Assembly (NCBI RefSeq): GCF_000376425.1
Contig: NZ_AQWL01000006.1
Location: forward strand, 87,046-151,045
DNA length: 64,000 bases
Direction: 5' to 3'
From: Thiobacillus denitrificans DSM 12475
Lineage (GTDB): Bacteria; Pseudomonadota; Gammaproteobacteria; Burkholderiales; Thiobacillaceae
This document shows, piece after piece, positions 8,126 through 17,496 of the stretch. Every line of letters begins with the position of its first letter. Position 1 is the first letter of the stretch. Below the pieces are notes generated by a model. That model searched no databases and was not told where the DNA came from. It saw only the letters and a program-made list of their open reading frames with translations. A program made the translations under genes and the position numbers.

Positions 8126-9667
8126 TCACAGATCCGGCCCGCTGTAGGAGAGGTTGAACGATTTGTTGATGAGCGGGAAGTCGGGAACGATGTTGCCGAG
8201 TACGCCCACCTCCACCAGCGGCCAGTTCTGCCATGAGGGATCGTGCGGGTGCACGCGGTCGAGCCTGCCGTCGGCGCCGATGCGCACCGCCACCACGACT
8301 TCGCCGCGCCAGCTTTCCACCCAGCCGATCCCTTCGCACACGTTTTGAATGGCGGCGAGCGGCGCATGCAGGTCGCCCGCCGGCAGACATTCGAGAAGCG
8401 CGCGCACCAGCCGCAGCGATTCGTGAATTTCGGCAAAGCGCACCTCGGCGCGCGCCAGCACGTCGCCGCTGCGCTGGGTGGCCATGCTGACGTCGAGCTG
8501 GTCGTAGGGCGCCAGCGGGAACTGGGCGCGGGCATCCCAGGCCTGCGCGCTGGCGCGGCCGGCCAGGCCGGTCAGCCCCAGCCTGGCCGCCAGTTCGGGC
8601 TTCACGATGCCAGTGTTGCTGAAGCGATCCTGCAGCGTGGCATGCTCGTCGTAGATGGTCTTGAGTGAACGCACTTCCGCCTCGATGCGGTCGGCTTCCG
8701 CCGCGAGTTCTGCGCGGCCGCTGTCGGTGATGTCGACCGCCACCCCGCCCGGTACGATGCGGTCGTACAGGTAGCGGTGGCCGAACAGTTTCGCGCTGAG
8801 CCGCAGCCAGTCTTCCTTCAGCCGCCAGAACTGCATGAAGCCGAAGGAGAGCGCGACGTCGTTGCCGAGGTAGCCGAGGTCGCCCAGGTGGTTGGCGATG
8901 CGCTCGATTTCCAGGAACAGCGCGCGCAGCCACACGGCGCGGTCGGGCACGGTGCTGGCGGTGGCCATTTCCACCGCCATGCAGTAGGCCCAGGCGTAGG
9001 CGCTGTGGGTGTCGCCGGACACCCGTCCGGCGAGCTTGGCGCCGGTATCGATGTCCATGCCCTCGAAGCGCTTTTCGGTGCCCTTGTGGGTGTAGCCCAT
9101 CCGCTCTTCCAGCCTGAGGATGCGCTCGCCGATGACGGAGAAGCGGAAGTGTCCCGGTTCGATGGTGCCGGCGTGGATCGGACCGACCGCGATCTCGTGC
9201 ACGCCTTCGCCTTCGACGCGGATGAAGGGATAGGCGTCGGTATCGCGGGTGGCTGGCAGGCCGGGATCGAAATCCTTGCGCAGCGGGAAGGCGGTCGCCG
9301 CCCAGGCGCCGTGGCGCAGCCATTTGCGGTCGTCCACCGCGTCGCTGGCATGGATGCCGAGCAGGTCGAAGGTCGCGCGCTGCATGCGATCGGCCTGCGG
9401 GAAGATGTGGGCGAGGTCGGGATAGGCCAGCGCATCGGCCGCCAGGGCGCAGCTCACCCAGGCGAGTCCGGAACTGGTGAGCAGGACGACATGAATGCCG
9501 AAGCCGCCGCCCAGCGCGCGGTCGTCCGAACCCCACAGGGCGACGAGCTGTCCCCCTTCTTCCTTGACCGCGCGTGCCAGCGCAAGCAGCTGGCCGGTTT
9601 CCATCCGGCCGCGCCAGATGTGTTTGCCTAGCGGATCGAGGTGCCAGTCGTGTTCGCCGATCTTCAT
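8126..9667 (-). CDS. HyfG/NuoCD-like large subunit lacking NiFe ligands
   Basis: 513 residues: a NuoC-like N-terminal domain (about 1-140) fused to a NuoD/HyfG-like domain. In true group 4 [NiFe] hydrogenases the N-terminal ligands are in CGxCxxxH; here the segment reads RVSGDTHS with S217 and T220 in place of the cysteines. The C-terminal DPCxxC becomes NLSYSG (S507, G510). All four nickel ligands are therefore missing, so it cannot be an active hydrogenase. This is the hallmark of the hydrogenase-related (Ehr) group. The stop lies 2 bp from the neighbouring HyfF-like gene, showing tight coupling. Confidence 0.88.
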   Translation of the reverse strand: MKIGEHDWHLDPLGKHIWRGRMETGQLLALARAVKEEGGQLVALWGSDDRALGGGFGIHVVLLTSSGLAWVSCALAADALAYPDLAHIFPQADRMQRATFDLLGIHASDAVDDRKWLRHGAWAATAFPLRKDFDPGLPATRDTDAYPFIRVEGEGVHEIAVGPIHAGTIEPGHFRFSVIGERILRLEERMGYTHKGTEKRFEGMDIDTGAKLAGRVSGDTHSAYAWAYCMAVEMATASTVPDRAVWLRALFLEIERIANHLGDLGYLGNDVALSFGFMQFWRLKEDWLRLSAKLFGHRYLYDRIVPGGVAVDITDSGRAELAAEADRIEAEVRSLKTIYDEHATLQDRFSNTGIVKPELAARLGLTGLAGRASAQAWDARAQFPLAPYDQLDVSMATQRSGDVLARAEVRFAEIHESLRLVRALLECLPAGDLHAPLAAIQNVCEGIGWVESWRGEVVVAVRIGADGRLDRVHPHDPSWQNWPLVEVGVLGNIVPDFPLINKSFNLSYSGPDL

Positions 9668-9668
9668 T

Positions 9669-11120
9669 TCAGCCTCCCAGGAGTTGCGCAGCCTGCCGGT
9701 ACCAGTCAGCCAGGTAGGGCGGAATGAACAGGCCCAGCATCAGCACCAGGCCCAGATGCAGGAACACCGGCGCCAGCGCGGGCTGGTAGGGCAGCTTCGG
9801 CAGTTCGGTCTCGCCGAATACCATCGGCTGCACCTTGCCGAAGATTGAGGCGAAGGCCACCCCCAGCGCCAGCAGCAGGAAGGGCGTGGCCCAGGGGTGT
9901 TCGTGCATGGCGGTGGTGATGATGAGGAATTCGCTGGCGAACACGCCGAACGGCGGCACGCCGAGAATGGCGACGGTGCCCAGCATCAAGCCCCAGCCGA
10001 TGGTGGGATTGGTGCGGATCAGGCCGCGGATGCCGTCCATCAACTGGGTGCCGGCCTTCTGTGTGGCGTGGCCGACGGCGAAGAAAATGGCGGACTTGGT
10101 GAGCGAGTGCATGGTCATGTGCAAGAGCGCGGCGAAGTTCGCCACCGCGCCGCCCATGCCGAAGGCGAAGGTGATGAGGCCCATGTGCTCGATCGACGAG
10201 TAGGCGAACATGCGCTTGACGTCGGTCTGGCGCTTGATCAGGAAGGCAGCCAGCACCACCGAGAGGAGGCCGAAGCCCATCATCAGGTTGCCCGCCAGGT
10301 CGGTGCCGAGCGCACCGTCGACCAGCACCTTGGAGCGCATCACCGCGTACAGCGCGACGTTGAGCAAGAGGCCGGAGAGCACGGCGGACACCGGGGTCGG
10401 GCCTTCGGCGTGGGCGTCCGGCAGCCAGCTGTGCAGCGGTGCCAGGCCGACCTTGGTGCCGTAACCGACCAGCAGGAAGACGAAGGCGAGCGACAGCACC
10501 GTCGGCTCCAGCTGTGCCTTGACGCCGTTGAGGTGCGTCCACAACAGCGCGGTGCCGCCCGAGCCGAGCACCTTCTCCGCCGCGAAGTAGAGCAGGATGG
10601 TGCCGAACAGCGCCAGCGCGATGCCGACGCCGCACAGGATGAAATACTTCCAGGCCGCTTCCAGCGAGGCCGGGGTGCGATACAGCGACACCAGCAGCAC
10701 GGTGGCGAGCGTCGCCGCCTCCATCGCCACCCACAGGATACCCATGTTGTTGGTAGTCAGCGCCAGCAGCATGGCGCCGATGAAGATCTGGTAGCTCGCG
10801 TGATACAGGCGCAGCCGCTGGTCGTTGAGCTTGCCGTGCTCCGCCTCGATCCGCATGTAGGGGCGTGAGAACAGCGCGGTGGTGAAGGCGACGAAGGCGG
10901 TCAACGCGACCAGGAAGACGTTGAACGAGTCGATGAAGAACCAGCCGGCGCCCACCATCATCGGGCCTTGCTCGATGATGCGATGGGTCAGCAGCGCGGC
11001 CGCCAGCAGCGTGGCCAGGCTGAACAGCGCATTGATTTCCGGTGCGTGCCTGCGGCAGCCCCACAGCGCAAGGAAGATGCCGCCGGTCAGCGGAATGCCG
11101 AGTAGCCAGTAGATTTCCAC
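9669..11120 (-). CDS. HyfF-like proton-translocating membrane subunit
   Basis: 483-residue multi-spanning protein of the Mrp-antiporter/NuoLMN family, most like HyfF. The proton-channel residues are visible: E in VAMEAATL, K in GYGTKVGLAPLHSWLP, and K in MHSLTKSAIFF. The lysine that many antiporter subunits carry in the next helix is asparagine here (SGLLLNVALY). It lies between the HyfE-like gene (3-bp gap) and the large subunit (1-bp gap). It would form one of the two ion-translocating units of the complex. Confidence 0.88.
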   Translation of the reverse strand: MEIYWLLGIPLTGGIFLALWGCRRHAPEINALFSLATLLAAALLTHRIIEQGPMMVGAGWFFIDSFNVFLVALTAFVAFTTALFSRPYMRIEAEHGKLNDQRLRLYHASYQIFIGAMLLALTTNNMGILWVAMEAATLATVLLVSLYRTPASLEAAWKYFILCGVGIALALFGTILLYFAAEKVLGSGGTALLWTHLNGVKAQLEPTVLSLAFVFLLVGYGTKVGLAPLHSWLPDAHAEGPTPVSAVLSGLLLNVALYAVMRSKVLVDGALGTDLAGNLMMGFGLLSVVLAAFLIKRQTDVKRMFAYSSIEHMGLITFAFGMGGAVANFAALLHMTMHSLTKSAIFFAVGHATQKAGTQLMDGIRGLIRTNPTIGWGLMLGTVAILGVPPFGVFASEFLIITTAMHEHPWATPFLLLALGVAFASIFGKVQPMVFGETELPKLPYQPALAPVFLHLGLVLMLGLFIPPYLADWYRQAAQLLGG

Positions 11121-11123
11121 GAC

Positions 11124-11786
11124 TTATTTTTCCTTGAGCTTTTCCATGTGCTTCAGATCCAGCGAATCGAAGGTTTCGCGAATCTGGAAGAAGAAGATCG
11201 AGAGCACGAACACCCCCACCATCACGTCGAGCGCCACGCCCAGTTCCACCACCAGCGGCATGCCGTAGGTGGCGCTGGTGGCGGCGAAGAACAGGCTGTT
11301 TTCCATCGCCAGAAAGCCGATCACCTGGGGAATCGCCTTTTTGCGGGTGATCATCATGAGGAAGGCCAGCAGCACGCAGGCCAGCGCGATGCCCAGCGTC
11401 GAGCGCATCACCGTGCCGGACAGTTCCGAGATGGGCAGCGCCAGGTTGAACGCGAAGATCACCAGCACGATGCCGATCAGCATGGTGGTGGGGATGTTGA
11501 TCATCGGCTCGACGTCGCGGTCGACGTCGAGTTTTTTCACGATGCGGTAGAAGTACCAGGGCATCGCGATCACCTTGAGCACCAGAGTGAGCGCTGCCGA
11601 GTAATACAGGTGATGCTGGTGGGTCGACCAGGCCACCAGCGCGGTGGACGCCGCCAGCGCCGCCCCCTGCCAGGCGAACAGGGTGATGAGCCCGGTGATG
11701 CGGCGCTGCGACAGCATGGCAAAGGAGATCAGCAGCAGAAGGGCTGCCAGCAGGTTGACGATCTGCAGGTGGTAGCTCAGCGTCAT
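11124..11786 (-). CDS. HyfE-like membrane subunit
   Basis: 220 residues with about six membrane segments. It resembles the HyfE family, whose membrane helices relate to NuoK (conserved E in FLAMENSLFF), with a charged C-terminal tail (DLKHMEKLKEK). It lies 1 bp after the HyfC-like gene. HyfE-like subunits are typical of group 4 hydrogenase and Ehr complexes and are absent from standard complex I, so this helps place the operon. Confidence 0.85.
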   Translation of the reverse strand: MTLSYHLQIVNLLAALLLLISFAMLSQRRITGLITLFAWQGAALAASTALVAWSTHQHHLYYSAALTLVLKVIAMPWYFYRIVKKLDVDRDVEPMINIPTTMLIGIVLVIFAFNLALPISELSGTVMRSTLGIALACVLLAFLMMITRKKAIPQVIGFLAMENSLFFAATSATYGMPLVVELGVALDVMVGVFVLSIFFFQIRETFDSLDLKHMEKLKEK

Positions 11787-11787
11787 G

Positions 11788-12735
11788 TCAGACCTCCAGC
11801 AGGAAATGGATCAGCATGCCCAGCACCGCCAGCAGGAAAGCGGTACCCAGATATTCCGGCGCGCGGAACAGCCGCAGCTTGGCCGAGATGGCTTCGATGA
11901 ATGCCAGGAAGGCGCCGCCCAGCATGAGCTTCAGCAGTATCGCGCCCACGGCCAGGGAGAACGCGCCGGCACTATCGCCCCGCGCCGCGATGCCCCACGG
12001 CAGGAACAACGCTATGCCGAGCGCCGAATAAGTGAACAGCTTCAAGGCGACGGCCCACTCGATCAGCGCCAGATGGCGGGCGGAATACTCCAGGATCATG
12101 GCCTCGTGGATCATGGTCAGTTCGAGGTGGGTGCTCGGGTTGTCGACCGGGATGCGCGCGTTTTCCGCCGTCGAGACCATCCAGAACGCCACCGCCGCGA
12201 AGGCCAGGCTGGGGTAGATCACGAATTCCTTGTGTGCCAGGGTTTCGACGATCACTGGCAGTTCGGTGGAGTGTGAAATCAGGCTGGCGGTGAAAAACAC
12301 CATCAGCAGCGCCGGTTCGGCGAGGAAGGACACCAGCATCTCGCGGCGCGCGCCAAGGGTGCCGAACGAGGTGCCGATGTCCATCGCCGCCAGCGCCAGG
12401 AACACCCGCGCCAGCGCGAAGATGCCGACCAGGGCGATGACGTCGGCGGCGGGCGAGAACGGCAGGTCGTTGGCGATGGTCGGCACGATGCCGGCCGCGA
12501 GCGCCATGCAGGCGAAGATCATGTAGGGCGCGAAGCGGAACAGCGGCGAGGCGTTGTGGGCGATCACCGCGTCCTTGTGGAACAGCTTCTTCAGCGTGCG
12601 GTAGGGCTGGGTGATCGGTGGCGCGTTGCGCCCCTGCAGCCAGGCGCGGCACTGGTTGACCCAGCCCATCAACAGGGGCGCCAGCAGGATGGCCAGAAAG
12701 GTCTGGGCGAGTTGCAGAAGGATGCCGGTACTCAT
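11788..12735 (-). CDS. HyfC/NuoH-like membrane anchor subunit
   Basis: 314 residues from the ATG at 12735, whose ATGA overlaps the stop of the HyfB-like gene. It belongs to the NuoH/HyfC family that joins the peripheral arm to the membrane arm. Conserved loops are visible: QPYRTLKKLF, the acidic ENARIPVDNPSTHLELTMIH segment, and a C-terminal helix pair. About eight membrane segments. A longer start at 12789 is rejected because it would run deep into the upstream gene. Confidence 0.88.
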   Translation of the reverse strand: MSTGILLQLAQTFLAILLAPLLMGWVNQCRAWLQGRNAPPITQPYRTLKKLFHKDAVIAHNASPLFRFAPYMIFACMALAAGIVPTIANDLPFSPAADVIALVGIFALARVFLALAAMDIGTSFGTLGARREMLVSFLAEPALLMVFFTASLISHSTELPVIVETLAHKEFVIYPSLAFAAVAFWMVSTAENARIPVDNPSTHLELTMIHEAMILEYSARHLALIEWAVALKLFTYSALGIALFLPWGIAARGDSAGAFSLAVGAILLKLMLGGAFLAFIEAISAKLRLFRAPEYLGTAFLLAVLGMLIHFLLEV

Positions 12736-14747
12736 CGTGTGAAAACCAGAAGAAAGATCAGGGTGGCGAAGCTGTAGATCAGGTACCACTGGATGCGGCC
12801 ATGCTGTAGTCGCCCGGCCTGCTCCGACAGCCAGCCGGTCACCCGTGCGATCGGTTCATAGAGAACGAACCAGAGCTTGTCCAGCGAGGCACCGCTGTAG
12901 CGCGGCTTGCGGTCGAAGGGATCGGGGGTTTCCCGCTCCACCCGCATGAAAACTTCGAAAATCTGCCGGATCGGCTGACCGAAGCCTTCGGCGCTGTCCT
13001 GCATGCGCGCATCCTGTTCCGGATAGCCGCAGTCCCACGGATCGCTGCGGCGCACCCGGCCGTGGTAGATGCGGCGTACCCACAGGATGGTCAGCAGCAG
13101 CACCGCCGCCACCACGGCGAAGAAGATCAGCGGCGCGTAGCTCGCGCGTTCCGCCGAGACCGGCGCCAGTATCAGCCAGTTGCCGTCGTTCACCAGCGTC
13201 TGCCCGGTCAGCAAGTACACCACCGGGGCGAGCCAGCCGATGACCTGGGCGGGGAACAGGCCCAGCAGCACGCAGCCGGCCGCCAGCCACAGCATGCCGA
13301 GGCGTTCCGGCCAGCCGGCCTCGTGCGCGTCATGCAGCGCTGGGTGGCGCGGCTGGCCGAGGAAGACGACGCCGTAGAACTTGACCATCACGTAGGCGGC
13401 GAGCGCCGCGGCCAGCGCCACGGTGGCCGCGGCCACCGGGATCACCATGTTGAGGTAGGGCTGGCTGAGCCCCGGAGTGAGCAGGAAGGCCTGCAACAGC
13501 AGCCATTCCGAGACGAAGCCGTTCAACGGCGGCAGGCCGGCGATGGCCAGCGCGCCGACCAGGGTCAGCCAGGCGGTCCACGGCATGAAGCGCATCAGGC
13601 CGCCCAGCTGGCCCATCTGGCGCGCGCCGGTGGCGTGCAGCACCGAGCCGGTGCCGACGAACAGCAGGCCCTTGAAGAAGGCGTGGTTGAGCGCGTGATA
13701 GAGCAGCGCGGTCAGCGTCAGCGCCGCCAGCGCACCCTTGCCGTCGGTGTAGAAAATCAGCGTGAGGCCGAACGCGGCGATGATCACGCCGATGTTCTCG
13801 ATCGACGACCAGGCCAGCAGGCGCTTCATGTCCGACTGCACCGCGGCGAAGATCACGCCGTACAGCGCAGTGATCAAACCCAGCGCCAGCGCCAGTGTGC
13901 CCCACCAACCGATCTGCACATTGAGCAGATCGAAGGTCACCCGCAACAGGCCATAGATGGCAGTCTTCAGCATCACCCCCGACATCAGTGCGGACACCGG
14001 CGAAGGCGCGGCCGGGTGCGCCTCCGGCAGCCACACGTGCATCGGCACCAGCCCTGCCTTGGCGCCGAAACCGAACAGCGCCAGCAGGTAGGCGGCCGAG
14101 GCCCAGAGCGGGGTCATCTCGGCCACGCGCATGGTGTCGAAGGTGTAGTCGCCGTGCCCGCCCTGCAGTACGCCGAAGGTCAGCAGCAGCGCCACCGCGC
14201 CGATGTGCGCGATCAGAAGATAGAGAAAGCCGGCGCGGCGGATTTCGGGAATCTTGTGGTCGGTGGTGACGAGAAAATAGGACGACAGCGCCATCACTTC
14301 CCACGCCACCATGAAGGCGTAGGCATCGTCGGCCAGCAGCACCGTGACCATGCCCGCCAGGAACAGGTGGTACCACAGAGCCAGTAGCGCGAGCGGGCCC
14401 GCGGCCATGCTGCGGAAATAGCCGGAGGCATACACGCTGACGCCGAATGCCGCCCCGCCCAGGAGCACCATGAAAAAAGCGGACAGCGCGTCCAGCCGCA
14501 AATGGAAGGGCAGGTCGGGCAGGCCGATGGGCAGCACGGCCGTGGACACGGGCCCGGTCATCCCGGCCACGCCCACTCCCGCAATGGCGAGCGCGCCGAG
14601 CGCGCCGAGCGGGAACACCAGCCGGCTCAGCAGCTGCTGCGCATCTTGCAGCAGCAGGGCGGCAAACCCCAGCGCCAGCCAGAACAACACGACGCCCCAG
14701 GCCCATTGGACCGGATTGGAGAAAAGCATAGGAAGGGTTTCCATCAT
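12732..14747 (-). CDS. HyfB/NuoL-like proton-translocating subunit
   Basis: 671 residues, first gene of the complex block. It is a large antiporter-family subunit with the expected charged residues: E in VAWEVMALSSYF, K in FGAKAGLVPMHVWLPEAH, K in SGVMLKTAIYGLLR and K in HAFFKGLLFVG. The C-terminal WDCGYPEQD segment is typical of HyfB rather than of NuoL. No NuoL-type lateral helix is obvious. It begins 175 bp after the SulP stop on the same strand, and no terminator separates them, so cotranscription with usp-sulP is likely. Confidence 0.88.
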   Translation of the reverse strand: MMETLPMLFSNPVQWAWGVVLFWLALGFAALLLQDAQQLLSRLVFPLGALGALAIAGVGVAGMTGPVSTAVLPIGLPDLPFHLRLDALSAFFMVLLGGAAFGVSVYASGYFRSMAAGPLALLALWYHLFLAGMVTVLLADDAYAFMVAWEVMALSSYFLVTTDHKIPEIRRAGFLYLLIAHIGAVALLLTFGVLQGGHGDYTFDTMRVAEMTPLWASAAYLLALFGFGAKAGLVPMHVWLPEAHPAAPSPVSALMSGVMLKTAIYGLLRVTFDLLNVQIGWWGTLALALGLITALYGVIFAAVQSDMKRLLAWSSIENIGVIIAAFGLTLIFYTDGKGALAALTLTALLYHALNHAFFKGLLFVGTGSVLHATGARQMGQLGGLMRFMPWTAWLTLVGALAIAGLPPLNGFVSEWLLLQAFLLTPGLSQPYLNMVIPVAAATVALAAALAAYVMVKFYGVVFLGQPRHPALHDAHEAGWPERLGMLWLAAGCVLLGLFPAQVIGWLAPVVYLLTGQTLVNDGNWLILAPVSAERASYAPLIFFAVVAAVLLLTILWVRRIYHGRVRRSDPWDCGYPEQDARMQDSAEGFGQPIRQIFEVFMRVERETPDPFDRKPRYSGASLDKLWFVLYEPIARVTGWLSEQAGRLQHGRIQWYLIYSFATLIFLLVFTR

Positions 14748-14922
14748 GTTTGTTGTAAGCCTACCGTGCCCGGGTTCCCGACTTGCCGCGCGAGCTGCCG
14801 GGCAGGGCGGTCGCCAGGTCGGCTTTCAGGAGGCGGCCGAAGCAGGGTTTCCGGCCAGCCGGGAAGCAATTCATCTGTTTCGGTTCCTGTGCGTGTGAAG
14901 GCGGGTTGTCGTCGGATCGGCT

Positions 14923-17046
14923 CTATCGTGCTGAAGGGATCAGGCAGAACAGATCGTCTGCTGCATTTTCGCCCAGCTGCTCGTAAATTGCAGTGATCGC
15001 CTGGTCTTCCGTGGCAAACAGATTGTTCTGGCCAATGACGTCGTACAGGCTGGTGGCGCGCATCACATCCAGTACCTGTCGTTTCAGGCCGCTGAACACC
15101 AGCGTGACACCGGTGCTGCGCAGGCGTTCGACCAGGTGATGGACGACTTCCTCGCCGGACGCGTCCAGCTGGTTGATGCCGTCGCCCACCACCAGTATGT
15201 ATCTGGCGTCGGGATGGTTGGCCACGGCTTCCAGTACCGCGTCTTCGAAGTAGGCGACGTTGGCGAAGTAGAGCGAGCCGTCGAAGCGGATCGCCACCAG
15301 ATGCTTGCTGGTGGGTAGATCGGGGTAGACCTTGAGGTCGCGCAGGGTGCCGTCGCTGTAGCGGCCGAGGATGGCGACGCGCGGCGACATCGTGCGGTAC
15401 AGGTACAGGCCGAGCGCCAGACCCGCGCCCACCATGATGCCGTTGTCGAGATGCGGCGCAAACGCAAGGGTGGCGATAAAGGTCGCCACGGCGGCGATGC
15501 CGTCGTGCTTGCTGGCGTGCCAGGCGTGCTTGACCGCCTTGAGATTCACCAGCCCGATCACCGCCATGATGATGATGGCAGCCAGCACCGCCTGCGGCAG
15601 GTGGTACAGCAGCGGCGTCAGAAACAGTAGCGTCAGCAGCACGAACAGCGCGGTAATGACCGAGCTCATGCCGGTTTTGGCGCCTGCATTCATGTTGACC
15701 GCGGAGCGCGAGAATGAGCCCGACACCGGAAACGCCTGGGTCAGGCTGCCCACCACGTTGGAAAGCCCCTGGCCGATCAATTCCTGATTGGGGTCGAGGC
15801 GCTGCCGGGTCTTGGCGGCGATGGCCTTGGCAATGGAAATGGCTTCCATGAAGCCCACCAGCGAGATGACCAGCGCAGTGGACAGCAGCGAGCCGAGGGC
15901 GTCCAGATTGAAATCGGGCATCTTCACGCTGGGCAGCCCTTCGGGGATCGCGCCCACCACTTCGCCGCCGCCCACCAGCTTGAAGTCGCTTGCAGTGAGC
16001 TTGCGCAGCCGGTAGCGCGTATCGTCCAGCGCCACGTCCTGCGGCGCCCGGTCCAGTGCATAAATGGCGAGGGTCGCGCCGTCCGCATCCACGCTGCGCA
16101 CGACTTGCAAATGTCGCAGCGCGGCTTTTTCCTTGTTGAAGGCATCTTCCGCGGCGCGGGCTTCAATGCGGGCCAGTTCCAGCTCGGCCGCCATCTGCAC
16201 CGTGCGAACGCTTTCTTCGCCCGCCGTTTTCTGCATGGACTTGAGCGCAGCGGATTTTTCCACGATCAAGGTATTGAGATCGTCCACCCGCCTGGCGGCC
16301 GCCATGCTTTGCTGCACCACCGCCAGCAATGCTGGGTCGGCGATCTGCTCGGGCTTGCCGGCCGCGTTTCTTTCGAAGCCGATCGACCATGACAGCAGCG
16401 TCGTCACTACCACCGCGATCAGCACACCGGGCAGCTTCGGCTTGTATTTCCTGATGCTCCACATGATGGCGATCGCCAGCACGCCCATCGCCAGCGTCGG
16501 CAGGTGGGTGTCGCCGATCAGCCTGAACACGCCGACGATGTCGTTGATGAAGTGCTCGCTGCGCCCCATCGGCACGCCGAACAGCTTGGATACCTGCGAC
16601 AGCCCGATGATCATCGCCGCCGCATTGGTAAAGCCGACGATGACCGGGTGCGACAGAAAGTTGACGATCACCCCCAGCTTGAACACGCCCAGCAGCAACT
16701 GCACGATGCCCACCAGCAGTGCCAGCATGATGGCCAGCGCGACAAACTGGTCCGACCCCGGCGTGGCGAGTACCGCCAGCGACGATGCGGTGAGCAGCGA
16801 TACCACCGCCACCGGCCCGGTGGCGAGCTGATTCGAACTGCCCCACAGTGCCGCCACCGCCACCGGCAGGAACGCCGCATACAGGCCGAAATAGGCGGGC
16901 ATCCCGGCCAGCTGCGCGTAGGCCATGGACTGCGGGATCAGCACCAGCGCCACGGTGATGCCCGCCAGGAAATCGGCCTTGAGGATGTCGCCCTTGAGGG
17001 GAAACCAGTGCAGGAACGGAAAGAATTTTTTCAGGGAAGCAGGCAT
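14923..17046 (-). CDS. SulP-family anion transporter with STAS domain and coiled-coil insertion (SulP1)
   Basis: 707 residues from the ATG at 17046, 26 bp after the stress-type gene. The SulP signature (IPQSMAYAQLAGMPAYFGLYAAF) and a C-terminal STAS domain (about 560-690) are clear. Unusually, a soluble insertion of about 140 residues (225-365) interrupts the membrane domain; residues 250-312 are alanine/glutamate/lysine-rich and look coiled-coil. The SulP at 22948 has the same insertion; the one at 26191 does not. SulP proteins carry bicarbonate, sulfate and other anions. Proximity to gamma-carbonic anhydrases and RuBisCO favours bicarbonate; a sulfur oxidiser could also use it for sulfate. 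Confidence 0.9.
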   Translation of the reverse strand: MPASLKKFFPFLHWFPLKGDILKADFLAGITVALVLIPQSMAYAQLAGMPAYFGLYAAFLPVAVAALWGSSNQLATGPVAVVSLLTASSLAVLATPGSDQFVALAIMLALLVGIVQLLLGVFKLGVIVNFLSHPVIVGFTNAAAMIIGLSQVSKLFGVPMGRSEHFINDIVGVFRLIGDTHLPTLAMGVLAIAIMWSIRKYKPKLPGVLIAVVVTTLLSWSIGFERNAAGKPEQIADPALLAVVQQSMAAARRVDDLNTLIVEKSAALKSMQKTAGEESVRTVQMAAELELARIEARAAEDAFNKEKAALRHLQVVRSVDADGATLAIYALDRAPQDVALDDTRYRLRKLTASDFKLVGGGEVVGAIPEGLPSVKMPDFNLDALGSLLSTALVISLVGFMEAISIAKAIAAKTRQRLDPNQELIGQGLSNVVGSLTQAFPVSGSFSRSAVNMNAGAKTGMSSVITALFVLLTLLFLTPLLYHLPQAVLAAIIIMAVIGLVNLKAVKHAWHASKHDGIAAVATFIATLAFAPHLDNGIMVGAGLALGLYLYRTMSPRVAILGRYSDGTLRDLKVYPDLPTSKHLVAIRFDGSLYFANVAYFEDAVLEAVANHPDARYILVVGDGINQLDASGEEVVHHLVERLRSTGVTLVFSGLKRQVLDVMRATSLYDVIGQNNLFATEDQAITAIYEQLGENAADDLFCLIPSAR

Positions 17047-17072
17047 GAGCGTGTTTTTTCTGTGGGCGGGGT

Positions 17073-17465
17073 TCAGTGCTTCTTGTCGTGCGCAGCGGCG
17101 GTCACCAGCGGACATTCCAGCCGTTTCCAGGGGTCGCTGGTGCGGTCCTGAGCCAGTGCCTCCCAGCCTTCGCGCGAGTCGATCACCAGCGCCGCGATAT
17201 GTTCGTGGGCATTGGCATAGTCCACCAGATCGCGCCGCCGCAGGCTGGGTTTCACCGCCAGGCTGAACGGCAAACCGGCTTCGCGCAGTGTTGCCAGAAA
17301 GCCGTCCAGCTCGGGCGGCGGCGTCTTGCCGGCAGCAATGACCTGGATTTCAAGATCGGCTTCAAGGCGGCGGCAAAGTTCGAGTGCGGAAGTCAGCAAG
17401 CGTGGCTCCACATGGCCTTCGCGCACGGCGAGGAGGACGGTTCGTTGTTTGCCGGGATGCGTCAT
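17073..17465 (-). CDS. Universal stress protein-like, SulP-linked (USP1)
   Basis: 130 residues with the alternating strand/helix pattern of the UspA fold (RTVLLAVREGH, LEIQVIAAG, AALVIDSREG, CPLVTAA). The ATP-binding G-x2-G-x9-G motif is not evident, so nucleotide binding is doubtful. It is the first gene of the minus-strand operon, directly after the sigma-54-type promoter and before SulP1. A second stress-type gene is fused in expression to the third SulP, suggesting that these proteins modulate SulP carriers. The role is inferred. Confidence 0.65.
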   Translation of the reverse strand: MTHPGKQRTVLLAVREGHVEPRLLTSALELCRRLEADLEIQVIAAGKTPPPELDGFLATLREAGLPFSLAVKPSLRRRDLVDYANAHEHIAALVIDSREGWEALAQDRTSDPWKRLECPLVTAAAHDKKH

Positions 17466-17496
17466 GGCCGAGCTTGAGTGATGGACAACCCGTTAT

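Noticed and set aside
8046-9536. Arginine-rich long frame overlapping the HyfG-like gene
   Set aside because: Composition is typical of a shifted frame in GC-rich DNA and the overlapping gene has clear homology.
7511-14747. Functional group 4 [NiFe] hydrogenase
   Set aside because: All four nickel-binding cysteines are replaced in the large subunit and no hydrogenase maturation genes (hyp) are present, so a hydrogenase call would be misleading.
7511-14747. Ordinary respiratory complex I (nuo) operon
   Set aside because: Only six genes are present, the subunits look like HyfB/C/E/F/G/I rather than NuoA-N, and HyfE-type subunits are not part of complex I.
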